Assembly (NCBI RefSeq): GCF_000737695.1
Contig: NZ_JPRM01000016.1
Coordinates: 1-64,000 of the forward strand
Direction of reading: 5' to 3'
Source: Flavobacterium hydatis
GTDB taxonomy: Bacteria > Bacteroidota > Bacteroidia > Flavobacteriales > Flavobacteriaceae
Length of the DNA: 64,000 bases
In this document: in pieces, positions 1 to 9,847 of the stretch
How positions within the stretch are numbered: position 1 is the stretch's first letter
How the letters are laid out: every line of letters starts with the position of its first letter
Program-made: the position numbers and the translations under genes
Notes under the pieces: model-generated
Database searches by the model: none
What the model was told of the DNA's origin: nothing
The model's input: only the letters and a program-made list of their open reading frames with translations

Positions 1-21
1 GCCTAAAGCAACTAACGACCT

Positions 22-131
22 TAAGGTGGTTATTGCGGCGGGGCTCACCTCTTCCCATCCCGAACAGAGTAGTTAAGCCCGCCTGCGCAGATGGTACTGC
101 AGTTATGTGGGAGAGTATGTCGTCGCCTTTC
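22..131 (+). rRNA. rrf: 5S ribosomal RNA
   Basis: The sequence has the conserved 5S core (the loop around CCCATCCCGAACAGAGTAG and the later TGGGAGAGTA segment). Its ends pair as helix I, AAGGTGG near position 23 with CGCCTTT near 130. It is followed at once by a terminator, so this is the end of an rRNA operon whose 16S and 23S genes lie to the left of the window. Exact ends are uncertain by a few bases. Confidence 0.95.
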
Positions 132-136
132 TTTAG

Positions 137-171
137 AATCCTCATCATTTATTTGGTGAGGATTTTTTTTT
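137..171 (+). terminator. Rho-independent terminator of the rRNA operon
   Basis: A stem of AATCCTCATC against GGTGAGGATT with a short AT loop is followed by a run of T. It lies a few bases after the 5S rRNA, as expected for the end of the operon. Confidence 0.85.
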
Positions 172-204
172 GTGCCTTACTTTTTGGAGGAGAAATAGGC
201 AAAA

Positions 205-318
205 AGGTTTTACCGCAAAGAGCGCAAAAGATTACACAAAGGTTCGCAAAGTTTAATTAATAGACTTAGCGAACCTTTGTGGCTTCTTATCTTTGCGCTC
301 TTTGCGGTAAAGTTTTAT
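205..318. repeat. Long imperfect palindrome, TTTGCG-type intergenic repeat
   Basis: The left arm (about 208-251) holds ACCGCAAAGAGCGCAAA and CACAAAGGTTCGCAAAG. The right arm (about 263-316) holds the complementary words in reverse order, GCGAACCTTTGTGG and TTTGCGCTCTTTGCGGT. The whole folds into a hairpin of about 110 nt. Related words recur near 3403, 36796 and 42600. No gene is seen in 172-579; the part from 319 to 579 shows nothing recognisable. Confidence 0.75.
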
Positions 319-579
319 TTATAGTTACGATGAGTTAATGTAATCTAGATTGATTTATAAGCTAAGTTTTCTTTTGCTGTCTGTAGTTTTATAATCTTAC
401 TATTAGAAACAATATTATTTTCCATGAGTAAACTGCTGTTAAATAGCATATCGTAGACTCAGCGCCTTGATTTAACTTTGCATTTATTTGATTTAAAGGT
501 TAATTCTTAAAATTAGGATTAAGTCTTTAGAAATGTAGGTTTTGATGGATTATGTGTGTTATAGTGAATATTTAATTTA

Positions 580-1284
580 TTAGACTCTGTTTTTATCAAT
601 TTGTTCAAAAAATGAATCTTTATAAGTAGCTCCAATGGGTAATTCTTTTGCATTGATGAAAACAGAAAAGCTATCTGTTGATTCGATTTGTTTTAGGGAA
701 ACTATATATGATTTATGAATCTGAATAAAATTATTTCCAAGTAGTGATTCAATTATGTTTTTTAAAGATGAATGCGTGATAATTTGTTGTTTTGCGGTAT
801 GAATGCAAACATAATTTTGTAGACTCTCTATATATAAAATGTCATTTAAAAATAACTTATGAAATTTATTTTTACCATCAGTTTTTATAAAAATAAAGTC
901 AGTGGAGTTATTGTTTGAGAATTCTGTTTTTGAGTCAGTATTTAATTTGGAGACTGCTTGATAAAAACGTTCAAAAGCTATGGGTTTTAGTAAGTAATCA
1001 ACTGCATTCAGTTCAAATCCTTCTAATGCAAAATCAGGATAAGCTGTTGTGAAAATAACTTTTATATCTTTTGAAATAATTTTTGAAATTTGTAAACCTG
1101 TTAATTGAGGCATTTGAATGTCTAAAAAAATGACATCAACTGTTTGTGTATTTAAAAACTCTAAAGCCTTTAATGAATCATTAAAAACACCAGTTTTTTC
1201 AAGAAAATGAACTTTATCGATATAATTCTCTAGAATACGTGTTGCTGGTGGTTCATCATCAACAATAATACATTTTAAAGCCAT
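580..1284 (-). CDS. LytTR-family response regulator
   Basis: This 234-residue cytoplasmic protein has two domains. A receiver domain (about 3-120) carries the acidic pair D9-D10 and the likely phosphoacceptor D55 in FLDIQMP, with a later LLKP segment. A LytTR DNA-binding domain (about 135-230) contains YIESLQNYV and IHKSYIVSL. It belongs to the LytR/AgrA/AlgR group. Its partner kinase gene lies immediately upstream with only 3 bases between them, so they form a two-gene operon. Such regulators usually bind short direct repeats near target promoters. The target here is unknown; the adjacent secreted DUF5694 gene is divergent and is one candidate. Confidence 0.9.
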   Translation of the reverse strand: MALKCIIVDDEPPATRILENYIDKVHFLEKTGVFNDSLKALEFLNTQTVDVIFLDIQMPQLTGLQISKIISKDIKVIFTTAYPDFALEGFELNAVDYLLKPIAFERFYQAVSKLNTDSKTEFSNNNSTDFIFIKTDGKNKFHKLFLNDILYIESLQNYVCIHTAKQQIITHSSLKNIIESLLGNNFIQIHKSYIVSLKQIESTDSFSVFINAKELPIGATYKDSFFEQIDKNRV

Positions 1285-1287
1285 AAA

Positions 1288-2328
1288 TTATTTATTTAGA
1301 GGTATTTTTAAGTAGGTTTTAAAGATATTATTTCCTTCGGTTTTTTCAAGAGTAAATTTGCTTTTATACATGTACTCTAGTCTTTTAGTTAAATTATCAA
1401 AGCCTATTCCGGTTGAAGAATAATTTTCACCTTCAACGGTGTGATTGAAAGTTGAAATCTCTAAAAAATCTTCTTTTATTTTGATTGTAATAGCTGCTTT
1501 TTCTTGCTCAGTATTGAATTTTCCGTGTTTAAAAACATTCTCTATAAAATGAATTAAGGCTGATGAAAGAATTCTTTCATTCGAATAATTTCCTTCAATG
1601 GTAAAATCTAAATATAACTGATCTTCAAATCGCTTTTTCTGTAAATGAATATAGTTCTGGATGAACTGAATTTCTTTTGAAAGTACTGCCTGATCTTTGT
1701 CTGTTTCTGTAATAACATAACGAAGTAAATCGGAAAGTACTAAAATATCCGAAGCCATTTCATCATTTTTTAAAATTAGCTGACTGTAAAAAGAATTCAA
1801 TGTGTTAAATAAAAAATGAGGACTCACCTGAGCTTTCAATATTTGAAATTCTGCTTTTTTGTTTTCTAAAAGTAATTCCTGATTTTGCTGTTGTGCACTC
1901 TGAAATTGCCAAAAAGAATAGCTTAAAGCACTAAAAATAACAGCAGGTAAACCAAAAAAGAAATTATCTGGAATGTAAAACTTCCATTCTAAATCGCCAA
2001 TAGCATAGTTGTGTACTCCAATAATATGAAACATAATTACTTCTTGAAATAAATATCTGACACCAGCGAAAAGTGTCAATGAAAAAGGAATGCTTATAAA
2101 GTAATAATGGATTTTCGTTTTATTTAAAAACCAATCACAGACTGTATAAAAATTTACAATATATACCACAAAAACAGAAAGTATGAAAGTTGATGTCATC
2201 CAGAAATAAAGCTTGGACTGCTCTATCATTACTGATCGATTATTAATTCCATAATCCCAAAGACAGTAGGTTAGGAATAATCCAAAGAAAAGGATTATAT
2301 GGTAGTAAAAAGGTATTTTAAGTTTCAT
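1288..2328 (-). CDS. LytS/YehU-type membrane sensor histidine kinase
   Basis: The protein has 346 residues. Several hydrophobic segments in the first 140 residues form the membrane sensor part, with no clear periplasmic domain. A short coiled stretch follows, then the His_kinase (PF06580) region with the phosphorylation site H171 in QVSPHFLFNTLNS. The ATP-binding part has the N box at N264 (HFIENVFKHG) and a glycine-rich GIGFDNL segment. The design matches one-histidine kinases that pair with LytTR regulators, and such a regulator follows 3 bases downstream. The stimulus cannot be told from the sequence. A promoter-like element lies just upstream at 2347-2376. Confidence 0.9.
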   Translation of the reverse strand: MKLKIPFYYHIILFFGLFLTYCLWDYGINNRSVMIEQSKLYFWMTSTFILSVFVVYIVNFYTVCDWFLNKTKIHYYFISIPFSLTLFAGVRYLFQEVIMFHIIGVHNYAIGDLEWKFYIPDNFFFGLPAVIFSALSYSFWQFQSAQQQNQELLLENKKAEFQILKAQVSPHFLFNTLNSFYSQLILKNDEMASDILVLSDLLRYVITETDKDQAVLSKEIQFIQNYIHLQKKRFEDQLYLDFTIEGNYSNERILSSALIHFIENVFKHGKFNTEQEKAAITIKIKEDFLEISTFNHTVEGENYSSTGIGFDNLTKRLEYMYKSKFTLEKTEGNNIFKTYLKIPLNK

Positions 2329-2346
2329 AAATGATAGTTATAAGCT

Positions 2347-2376
2347 CAAAAATACAATTATGACTTTAAATGGAAA
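2347..2376 (-). promoter_or_regulatory. Promoter of the LytS/LytTR operon
   Basis: Read on the minus strand, TTTC is followed about 18 bases later by TATTTTTG, which fits the Bacteroidota TAnnTTTG -7 box and a weak TTTG -33 box. It ends 18 bases before the kinase start. Confidence 0.5.
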
Positions 2377-2516
2377 TGATGTTTATATGAAATCTTGTTT
2401 TTTAATGACGAACCTTGAAAAACATTATATGAACATTTTGAAAGCAGAATATTGGCAGTTGGTCAAGTGAAACTTAGTGTTCATCAAAACTGAAAAAAAT
2501 GCTTGAAATCTGCTCA

Positions 2517-2524
2517 TACATTTG
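2517..2524 (+). promoter_or_regulatory. -7 box (TACATTTG) of the DUF5694 gene
   Basis: TACATTTG matches TAnnTTTG and sits about 25 bases before the ATG at 2550. An upstream in-frame ATG at 2499 would place this box inside the coding sequence, so 2550 is the better start. No good -33 box is seen. Confidence 0.5.
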
Positions 2525-2549
2525 CAATGAATTTAAACACAAAATCATC

Positions 2550-3347
2550 ATGCAAAAAATTATTTTATTACTAGCTCTTATTACGTTTAATCTATCTTCT
2601 GCTCAAACAAAAAAGAAACAAATCTTGCTAATTGGAACTTTTCATTTTGCAAATCCTGGAAATGATATTGCTAAAACAAAAACGTTTAATGTTATGTCTG
2701 AAAAAAGTCAAAAAGAGCTTGAAACTATTAGTGACAAAATCAAGAAATTTGGACCAGATAAAATTTTTGTTGAATGGAAATTTACCAAACAAGCCGAATT
2801 AGATAAGTTTTACAATAAAAACATAGATAGTCTTTTTAAAAAAGACGCAAACGAAATTACGCAACTGGCACTTCGCACTGCTAAAAAACTAAATCATAAA
2901 AAATTATACGGAATCGATTATCGTAACCGCTTTTCTTATGACAGTTTAATGATAAGTATGGATAAAGCTAATCAAAAGGATTTAAAGGAAAGGACTGCGG
3001 AATTGATGAAAAAATTTGAGAATGATCAAAATGAAAGAATCTCAAAAAGTACTTTGACTGAACTTATATTATACTACAATGAAAAAGAAGCTGATAAAGA
3101 TAATTTACAATGGTACTTTGAAGTAGCAAATAGAACTGGAAATTCAGATGATTTTACAGGAGCTTCTTTAGTAGCAAACTGGTATAAACGAAACTTGTAT
3201 ATGTATTCTTTAATCCAAAAGTTAACTGAAAGCAAAGATGATAAAATAATGGTTTTAGTTGGTGCTGGTCATGCTGCAATGTTTAGACAGTTTATTGTAA
3301 ATGATCCAACATTTGAACTTGTGGAATTATCTACTGTTCTGAAATAA
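2550..3347 (+). CDS. Secreted DUF5694 protein
   Basis: This 265-residue protein starts with a signal peptide (MQKIILLLALITFNLSSAQ), so it is exported. The mature part opens with QILLIGTFHFANPGND, a pattern typical of DUF5694, a family with resemblance to the TraB/ChaN group (LIGxxH near the start and GAGHAAMF near the end). Activity is not established. The start at 2550 was chosen because the signal peptide begins there and a -7 box lies directly before it. It is divergent from the LytS/LytTR operon, which may regulate it, though no shared binding site could be identified. Confidence 0.75.
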   Translation: MQKIILLLALITFNLSSAQTKKKQILLIGTFHFANPGNDIAKTKTFNVMSEKSQKELETISDKIKKFGPDKIFVEWKFTKQAELDKFYNKNIDSLFKKDANEITQLALRTAKKLNHKKLYGIDYRNRFSYDSLMISMDKANQKDLKERTAELMKKFENDQNERISKSTLTELILYYNEKEADKDNLQWYFEVANRTGNSDDFTGASLVANWYKRNLYMYSLIQKLTESKDDKIMVLVGAGHAAMFRQFIVNDPTFELVELSTVLK

Positions 3348-3402
3348 TTAATTTAACTAGCAAAACATACTTAGTTTTTTTACATAGTAAGAACTCTATA
3401 AT

Positions 3403-3454
3403 AAATGCAAAGTTTGCAAAGTTATATTCATATAGCTTTGTGAACTTTGCGTTT
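3403..3454. repeat. Small TTTGCG-type palindrome
   Basis: AATGCAAAGTTTGCAAAG and AGCTTTGTGAACTTTGCG are near-perfect inverted copies separated by a short AT loop. It belongs to the same loose family as 205-318 and 36796-36946. It could also act as a weak terminator for the gene before it. The rest of 3348-3630 contains only the sucC terminator. Confidence 0.6.
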
Positions 3455-3576
3455 TAATCATAAGGCTAGAGGGAACTTTAGTGTGTTTCTTAGTTAAAAA
3501 ATAGTATGGATTACACGAAAGGTTGTACGCACTGCAGTTTATCTCTATTATACATACGACTTTATAAAACAAAAAA

Positions 3577-3608
3577 AAATCCCTCTGATAATATCGGAAG
3601 GATTTTCT
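3577..3608 (-). terminator. Rho-independent terminator of sucC
   Basis: The stem AAATCCCTCTGATA pairs with TATCGGAAGGATTT (two GU pairs) and is flanked by A and T runs. It lies about 25 bases past the sucC stop on the minus strand. Confidence 0.8.
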
Positions 3609-3630
3609 ATATAATTGATTTCTTATTTGA

Positions 3631-4824
3631 TTAAGAAAGTGCAGCTTTAACTTGGTCAGCAGCTTCTTGAAATTCTACTGCTGATAAAATTGGCATTCCA
3701 GAATTGTCAATTAGTTCTTTTGCAATAGCAGCATTTGTACCTTGTAAACGAACAATGATTGGCACTTTAATAGCGTCTCCCATGTTTTTGTAAGCGTCTA
3801 CAACTCCTTGAGCAACACGGTCACAACGAACGATTCCTCCGAAGATGTTGATTAAGATGGCTTTTACGTTTGGATCTTTTAAAATGATACGGAAAGCTGT
3901 TTCAACACGTTTAGCATCAGCAGTTCCACCTACGTCAAGGAAGTTTGCAGGTTCGAAACCAGCATACTTAATTAAGTCCATAGTAGCCATTGCTAATCCA
4001 GCACCGTTTACCATACATCCTACAGTACCGTCAAGATCTACATAGTTTAATCCTACCTCTTTTGCTTCAACTTCGATTGGGTTCTCCTCACGAATATCGC
4101 GCATTTCAGCATATTTCTTTTGTCTGTATAAAGCATTATCGTCGATATTTACTTTAGCATCTACAGCCATGATTTTATTATCCGATGTTTTTAAAACTGG
4201 ATTAATTTCAAACATAGAAGCATCAGAACCAATGTAAGCATTGTATAATGAGTCAATGAATTTTACCATTTCTTTAAAAGCATTTCCAGAAAGACCTAAG
4301 TTAAAGGCAATTCTTCTTGCTTGAAAACCTTGTAATCCTACAGATGGATCAACTTCTTCTGTAAAGATTAAATGTGGGGTGTGTTCAGCAACTTCTTCGA
4401 TGTCCATACCACCTTCAGTAGAATACATGATCATGTTACGACCTGTACCTCTATTCAATAAAACAGAAACGTAAAATTCTGAAGTTTCGCTTTCACCAGG
4501 ATAGTAAACATCTTCAGCAACTAAAATTTTATTTACTTTTTTACCCTCAGCAGAAGTTTGAGGTGTAATCAATTGCATTCCGATGATTTGTTCAGCTATT
4601 TCTTCAACTTGTTGTAAGTTTTTAGCTAACTTAACTCCACCGCCTTTTCCACGTCCACCTGCGTGAATTTGTGCTTTAATAACGTGCCATCCTGTACCAG
4701 TCTCAGCAGTTAATTGTTTTGCAGCAGCTACAGCTTCAACCGCATTATTAGCTACAATTCCGCGTTGGATGCGTACTCCGTAACTAGCTAAAATTTCTTT
4801 TCCTTGATATTCGTGTATGTTCAT
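3631..4824 (-). CDS. sucC: Succinyl-CoA synthetase (ADP-forming) beta subunit
   Basis: The protein has 397 residues, the normal length for SucC. With the alpha subunit it interconverts succinyl-CoA and succinate with formation of ATP (or GTP) in the TCA cycle. Seen in order: [12 protein letters not shown] at the start, an ATP-grasp domain with the glycine-rich [21 protein letters not shown] (metal ligands), and the C-terminal ligase domain with [19 protein letters not shown] and [10 protein letters not shown]. The start at 4824 is set by the family N-terminus; an earlier in-frame start would run through the promoter. No sucD gene is adjacent. Confidence 0.97.
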   Translation of the reverse strand: MNIHEYQGKEILASYGVRIQRGIVANNAVEAVAAAKQLTAETGTGWHVIKAQIHAGGRGKGGGVKLAKNLQQVEEIAEQIIGMQLITPQTSAEGKKVNKILVAEDVYYPGESETSEFYVSVLLNRGTGRNMIMYSTEGGMDIEEVAEHTPHLIFTEEVDPSVGLQGFQARRIAFNLGLSGNAFKEMVKFIDSLYNAYIGSDASMFEINPVLKTSDNKIMAVDAKVNIDDNALYRQKKYAEMRDIREENPIEVEAKEVGLNYVDLDGTVGCMVNGAGLAMATMDLIKYAGFEPANFLDVGGTADAKRVETAFRIILKDPNVKAILINIFGGIVRCDRVAQGVVDAYKNMGDAIKVPIIVRLQGTNAAIAKELIDNSGMPILSAVEFQEAADQVKAALS

Positions 4825-4872
4825 AATATAGAATTTGTCTGGTTCTGAATTAATTTCAGAATAAAAGTGGGA

Positions 4873-4880
4873 CAAAAATA
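4873..4880 (-). promoter_or_regulatory. -7 box (TATTTTTG) of sucC
   Basis: On the minus strand TATTTTTG lies about 49 bases before the sucC start. The -33 region is only T-rich. The rest of the divergent region to gltB (4881-5214) shows no other clear element. Confidence 0.45.
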
Positions 4881-5214
4881 GCAAAAATCAACTTTAAAAA
4901 GAAATCTTTTTGGAATAAAAAGCAAGACTTATTTCGCAATGCTTTTTCTTTAAAATTAATTAAAATTTTGAGTTAAATAATTGTGCAATGAATGTTAATT
5001 CAAAGACACTATATCGTTTGAGATTTAACATAAAATGTTGCTGTTTTTGGTGCGTAATCGGGATTTTGTCTATAAAAATGAAATTCCAATTATGATTTTG
5101 TCAATTCGGGGTGGGTTAAATAATGTTATTGATAATTTAGGATTGTTTTTCTATTATTAGTATAAAAATGTAAGTGATATGCTTTATTTGATAAAGTATG
5201 TTTAACAGAATCTT

Positions 5215-5222
5215 TATTTTTG
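5215..5222 (+). promoter_or_regulatory. -7 box (TATTTTTG) of gltB
   Basis: TATTTTTG matches the Bacteroidota -7 consensus and lies 17 bases before the ATG at 5240, implying a very short leader. It also argues against the in-frame ATG at 5198 as the start. Confidence 0.45.
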
Positions 5223-5239
5223 TAAAAAAAATATCAAGA

Positions 5240-8200
5240 ATGAAAGTTAAAGAACAAGGGCTATATCTGCCCGAATTTGAACACGACAATTGTGGTGCAG
5301 GATTTATTTGTAATTTGAATGGTATTAAGTCTAATGACATCATTCATAAAGCATTGGATATCTTAATAAAATTGGAACATCGTGGTGCAGTTAGTTCTGA
5401 TGGAAGAACTGGAGACGGTGCTGGAATTTTATTTGATATCCCACATGATTTTTTTAAGAAAGTTTGTGATTTTGAAATCCCTGAAACACGAGAGTATGGA
5501 GTAGGAATGGTTTTTTTACCTAAAAGTAAAAATCAAGTAGCATTTTGTATAAATGCATTTGAAACAACCATTAAAGAGCAAAACTTAGCTATTTTAGGCT
5601 GGAGAGATGTCCCGGTTGATGTAAATAGTTTAGGAGAAATTGCAGCAGAAAAAGAACCGACCGTTAAGCAGGTGTTTGTTAGTAAAAATGGGCAAGAACT
5701 AACAGAACAACAATTTAACGCTAAGTTGTTTGCAGCTCGCAAAATAGCAGAACACGCTGTCAGAAATTCCAAGACTTCTGAGAGTCATATGTTTTATTTT
5801 TCTAGTTTATCTACAACAACCATTATATATAAAGGTTTGTTGATGCCAGAAGATATCAGCGGATATTATACCGATTTAAAAGATACTGACTTAGTTACAC
5901 GTTTGGCATTAGTGCACCAACGTTTCTCTACAAATACATTCCCATCTTGGGAGTTGGCTCAGCCTTTTAGATATATGTGTCATAATGGAGAAATCAATAC
6001 ACTTCGCGGAAACATTAGCAGAATGAGAGCTCGTGAAGAATTGATGCAAAGTGATATTTTTGGAGATGATATTAAAAGATTATTTCCTATCATCTTAGAA
6101 GGGAAATCAGATTCAGCTTCTATGGATATGGTGGTAGAATTACTGTTAATGACTGGAAGATCACTGCCTGAAGCCATGATGATGGTTGTACCAGAAGCTT
6201 GGGAGAAACACCAAACAATGTCTGAAGATAAAAAAGCATTTTACGAATATAATGCTTGTATTATGGAGCCTTGGGATGGACCAGCTTCTATTCCGTTTAC
6301 AGATGGAAATGTAATTGGAGCCTTGCTTGACAGAAATGGATTGCGTCCTTCTCGTTATACTTTAACAAAAAGTGGTTTCGTAATCATGTCATCAGAGATT
6401 GGTGTTCTTGATATTAAGCCAGAAGATGTAATACAGCACGGTCGTTTAGAGCCAGGAAAAATGTTCTTGGTAGATATGAATGAAGGTCGTATTATAGAAG
6501 ATGATGAGATTAAAAATGATATTGTAACAAAAAGACCTTATAAAGAATGGCTAAATGATAATTTATTGCCATTAGCTAAGGTACCTTATACTAATAATCC
6601 TACTCCTATCGAGAGTATTGATTTCGAGACAAGACAACGATTATTTGGTTATACAATCGAAGATTTAAAAACAATCATTAACCCAATGGGATCTCAGGGA
6701 GCAGAGGCAATTAGCTCTATGGGTAATGATACTCCATTGGCAGTTTTGTCGGAGCAACCACAGTTATTGTATAATTATTTCAAACAATTGTTTGCTCAAG
6801 TAACCAATCCGCCTTTAGATGGTATTCGTGAAGAAATTATCACAGATATCAGTTTAGCAGTAGGAGGAGATTTTAATATTTTTGAAATTGAATCAAAACA
6901 ATGCAAAAAATTAAAAATCCAAAATCCAGTTATCTCAAAAGAGGATTTAGATAAAATCAAGAATATAGACCACGCAGATTTTAAAACAGCAACAATTTCT
7001 ACTTTGTATAAAATAGAAAAAGGAGTAAATGGTTTAGAGCGCGCTTTAGAAAAATGTGTTCAGGCAACTTTTAAAGCTGTAAACGAAGGACACAATATTA
7101 TCATTCTGTCTGATAGAGGAGTGAGCAAAGAATTAGCACCAATACCTATGTTATTGGCTTGTTCTTATATTCATCATTCATTGAATATTTTGCAGGTTCG
7201 TTCTAAATTCGGAATTATAATCGAATCGGCAGAACCACGTGAGCCACATCATTTTGCATTATTATTTGGTTATGGAGCAAGTGCTATTAATCCTTATATG
7301 GTAAATGAAATTATTCATAATCAAGTTGAACAAGGTTTTATTACAGGAATAAAAGCCGATTATGCTATTGCAAATTATAATAAAGCTATTGCAAAAGGTA
7401 TTCTTAAGATTATGAATAAAATTGGTATCTCTACATTACACTCATATAGAGCTGCACAAATTTTTGAAATTTTAGGTTTAAATAAAACTTTTTCATCTAA
7501 ATATTTCCCATATACACCATCTCGAATAGAGGGAATCGGTTTAATGGAAATTGAAAAAGAAGTTAAGAAAAGATACCAAAAAGCATTTCCAAATTCTAAA
7601 ATTGCCAATTTATTGCCATTAGAAATTGGAGGTATTTACAGATGGAGAAGATCAGGTGAAAAACACATGTTCAACCCAACTACAATTGCCAAATTACAAC
7701 AAGCAGTTCGTTTAAACAGCCCAGAAAGTTATAAGGAATATTCTAATATGGTCAATGAGCAAAGCTCAAACCTTATGACAATTAGAGGATTATTTGAATT
7801 TAATAACCTAGATCCAATTTCTATTGATGAAGTAGAGCCTTGGACAGAAATTGTAAAAAAATTTAAAACGGGCGCAATGTCTTATGGATCTATTAGTAGA
7901 GAAGCACATGAGAATTTAGCAATTGCTATGAATAGAATTGGCGGAAAAAGTAATTCGGGAGAAGGAGGAGAAGATCCTAAACGTTTCCAGAAAGAAATTA
8001 ATGGAGATTCTAGAAATAGTGCTATCAAGCAAGTTGCTTCAGGAAGATTTGGTGTTTCTATCAATTACCTGACAAATGCTAAAGAGATTCAGATAAAAAT
8101 GGCTCAAGGTGCTAAACCTGGAGAAGGAGGACAATTGCCAGGCGAAAAAGTAGTGCCTTGGATTGCTGAAACTAGAAATTCAACACCTTATGTTGGGCTT

Positions 8201-9757
8201 ATTTCTCCACCACCTCACCACGATATTTATTCTATTGAAGATTTATCTCAATTAATTTTTGATTTAAAAAGTGCCAATCGTGAAGCGCGTGTTAACGTAA
8301 AATTAGTTTCGGAAGTAGGAGTAGGAACAATCGCTGCTGGTGTTGCCAAAGCAAAAGCAGATGTGATCTTGATTTCTGGTTATGACGGAGGAACTGGAGC
8401 TGCACCATTAACATCTTTACAACATACAGGTATTCCTTGGGAACTTGGTTTGGCGGAAGCCCAACAAACTTTGATCTTAAATGATTTAAGAAGTCGTGTA
8501 GTATTAGAGTGTGATGGTCAGTTAAAAACGGGACGTGATGTTGCTATTGCAGCTTTATTAGGAGCGGAAGAATTTGGTTTTGCTACGGCGCCACTTGTAG
8601 CTTCAGGATGTATCATGATGAGAGCTTGTCATTTAAATACTTGTCCAGTTGGTATTGCTACACAGGATCCAGAATTAAGAAAAAATTTCAAAGGAACACC
8701 AGAGCATGTAATCAACTTTATGTATTTTATTGCAGAGGAGTTAAGAGAAATCATGGCACAATTAGGATTCAGAACTTTAAAAGAAATGGTAGGGCAATCA
8801 CAAAAATTAAATGTGAACAAAGCTATCAAACATTATAAAGCTAATGGATTAGACTTGTCTTCTATTTTATACAAACCAGAAAAAGCAAAAACAGAACCAA
8901 ATCATAATACAACAACTCAAGATCACCAACTTGAAAATGTATTGGATTTTGACATAATTAAAGAAGCTATTCCGTCTATCTATAGAAAAGAGAAAACAAG
9001 AGTAACTTTTAAGATTAAAAATACAGACCGTTCTGTAGGTGCGATTTTGAGTAATGAAATCTCAAAAATCTATGGTGCACAAGGATTACCCGATGACACT
9101 ATTTTAGTTGATTTTGAAGGTTCTGCCGGACAAAGTTTTGGTGCTTTTGCAACAAATGGATTGTCATTTAAAATTCACGGAAACTGTAATGATTATTTAG
9201 GTAAAGGTCTTTCTGGAGGAAAATTAATTGTAAAAGTACCTCCTACGGCGACTTTCAAACCTGAAGACAATATCATTATTGGAAACGTTGCCCTTTACGG
9301 AGCTATTACTGGTGAAGCATACATTAATGGTATGGCTGGAGAACGTTTTTGTGTGAGAAATTCTGGAGCAACTGCTGTTGTAGAAGGAATTGGAGATCAC
9401 GGATGCGAGTATATGACGGGGGGAACTGTCGTTGTTTTAGGTAAAACCGGAAGAAATTTTGCTGCAGGTATGAGCGGTGGTGTTGCTTACGTTTACGACA
9501 AGAATAGAAAATTCGATTCTACATTATGTAACATGGAAATGGTTGCATTTGATCCTATGGAAGAAGATGATTTTATCAAGTTAAGACGTTTAATCAAGAA
9601 CCATTCGTTATACACAAATAGTCCATTAGCAAAAAGACTTTTGGCAGACTGGGAAAACGAACAGGAACATTTCATCAAAGTAATGCCAACAGATTATAAA
9701 AAGGCATTACAGAGAATAGCAGAAGAAAAGCAAATTGAAGAATTAATAGCTGATTAA
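5240..9757 (+). CDS. gltB: Glutamate synthase large subunit
   Basis: The protein has 1505 residues, the usual size. It transfers the amide of glutamine to 2-oxoglutarate. Domains in order: type 2 glutamine amidotransferase (about 18-430), with C18 in DNCGAGFI as the nucleophile exposed when a 17-residue propeptide is removed; a central domain (about 480-770); the FMN-binding synthase domain (about 820-1200), with [10 protein letters not shown] and the 3Fe-4S cysteines in [15 protein letters not shown]; and the C-terminal GXGXG domain (about 1260-1450), with [14 protein letters not shown]. The small subunit gene gltD follows 90 bases later on the same strand. The start was chosen to give the short propeptide. 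Confidence 0.97.
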   Translation: MKVKEQGLYLPEFEHDNCGAGFICNLNGIKSNDIIHKALDILIKLEHRGAVSSDGRTGDGAGILFDIPHDFFKKVCDFEIPETREYGVGMVFLPKSKNQVAFCINAFETTIKEQNLAILGWRDVPVDVNSLGEIAAEKEPTVKQVFVSKNGQELTEQQFNAKLFAARKIAEHAVRNSKTSESHMFYFSSLSTTTIIYKGLLMPEDISGYYTDLKDTDLVTRLALVHQRFSTNTFPSWELAQPFRYMCHNGEINTLRGNISRMRAREELMQSDIFGDDIKRLFPIILEGKSDSASMDMVVELLLMTGRSLPEAMMMVVPEAWEKHQTMSEDKKAFYEYNACIMEPWDGPASIPFTDGNVIGALLDRNGLRPSRYTLTKSGFVIMSSEIGVLDIKPEDVIQHGRLEPGKMFLVDMNEGRIIEDDEIKNDIVTKRPYKEWLNDNLLPLAKVPYTNNPTPIESIDFETRQRLFGYTIEDLKTIINPMGSQGAEAISSMGNDTPLAVLSEQPQLLYNYFKQLFAQVTNPPLDGIREEIITDISLAVGGDFNIFEIESKQCKKLKIQNPVISKEDLDKIKNIDHADFKTATISTLYKIEKGVNGLERALEKCVQATFKAVNEGHNIIILSDRGVSKELAPIPMLLACSYIHHSLNILQVRSKFGIIIESAEPREPHHFALLFGYGASAINPYMVNEIIHNQVEQGFITGIKADYAIANYNKAIAKGILKIMNKIGISTLHSYRAAQIFEILGLNKTFSSKYFPYTPSRIEGIGLMEIEKEVKKRYQKAFPNSKIANLLPLEIGGIYRWRRSGEKHMFNPTTIAKLQQAVRLNSPESYKEYSNMVNEQSSNLMTIRGLFEFNNLDPISIDEVEPWTEIVKKFKTGAMSYGSISREAHENLAIAMNRIGGKSNSGEGGEDPKRFQKEINGDSRNSAIKQVASGRFGVSINYLTNAKEIQIKMAQGAKPGEGGQLPGEKVVPWIAETRNSTPYVGLISPPPHHDIYSIEDLSQLIFDLKSANREARVNVKLVSEVGVGTIAAGVAKAKADVILISGYDGGTGAAPLTSLQHTGIPWELGLAEAQQTLILNDLRSRVVLECDGQLKTGRDVAIAALLGAEEFGFATAPLVASGCIMMRACHLNTCPVGIATQDPELRKNFKGTPEHVINFMYFIAEELREIMAQLGFRTLKEMVGQSQKLNVNKAIKHYKANGLDLSSILYKPEKAKTEPNHNTTTQDHQLENVLDFDIIKEAIPSIYRKEKTRVTFKIKNTDRSVGAILSNEISKIYGAQGLPDDTILVDFEGSAGQSFGAFATNGLSFKIHGNCNDYLGKGLSGGKLIVKVPPTATFKPEDNIIIGNVALYGAITGEAYINGMAGERFCVRNSGATAVVEGIGDHGCEYMTGGTVVVLGKTGRNFAAGMSGGVAYVYDKNRKFDSTLCNMEMVAFDPMEEDDFIKLRRLIKNHSLYTNSPLAKRLLADWENEQEHFIKVMPTDYKKALQRIAEEKQIEELIAD

Positions 9758-9800
9758 GAGGTTCTGAGTTACAAATGTGCAGAGGTACTAAGTTTGATTT
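9758..9800. repeat. Degenerate AGGTTCTGAGTTAC intergenic repeat
   Basis: The stretch between gltB and gltD reads AGGTTCTGAGTTAC ... GGTACTAAGTTT. The same words appear inverted at 11414-11450 and in part near 42436. Function unknown. Confidence 0.4.
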
Positions 9801-9847
9801 TTTCAACTTACTTCTCACATCTCACTACTAAATTTAATAAAAAAGTC

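Noticed and set aside
33..260. Open frame of 75 codons across the 5S gene and its terminator
   Set aside because: It is a translation of the rRNA and of a palindromic repeat, with no protein-like character.
205..318. Possible CRISPR or toxin-antitoxin origin of the palindromes
   Set aside because: The repeats are single inverted structures with no regular spacer array and no cas genes nearby.
5533..8838. Several open frames antisense or out of frame within gltB
   Set aside because: Each lies fully inside the coding region of a confidently identified gene and lacks a promoter or protein features.
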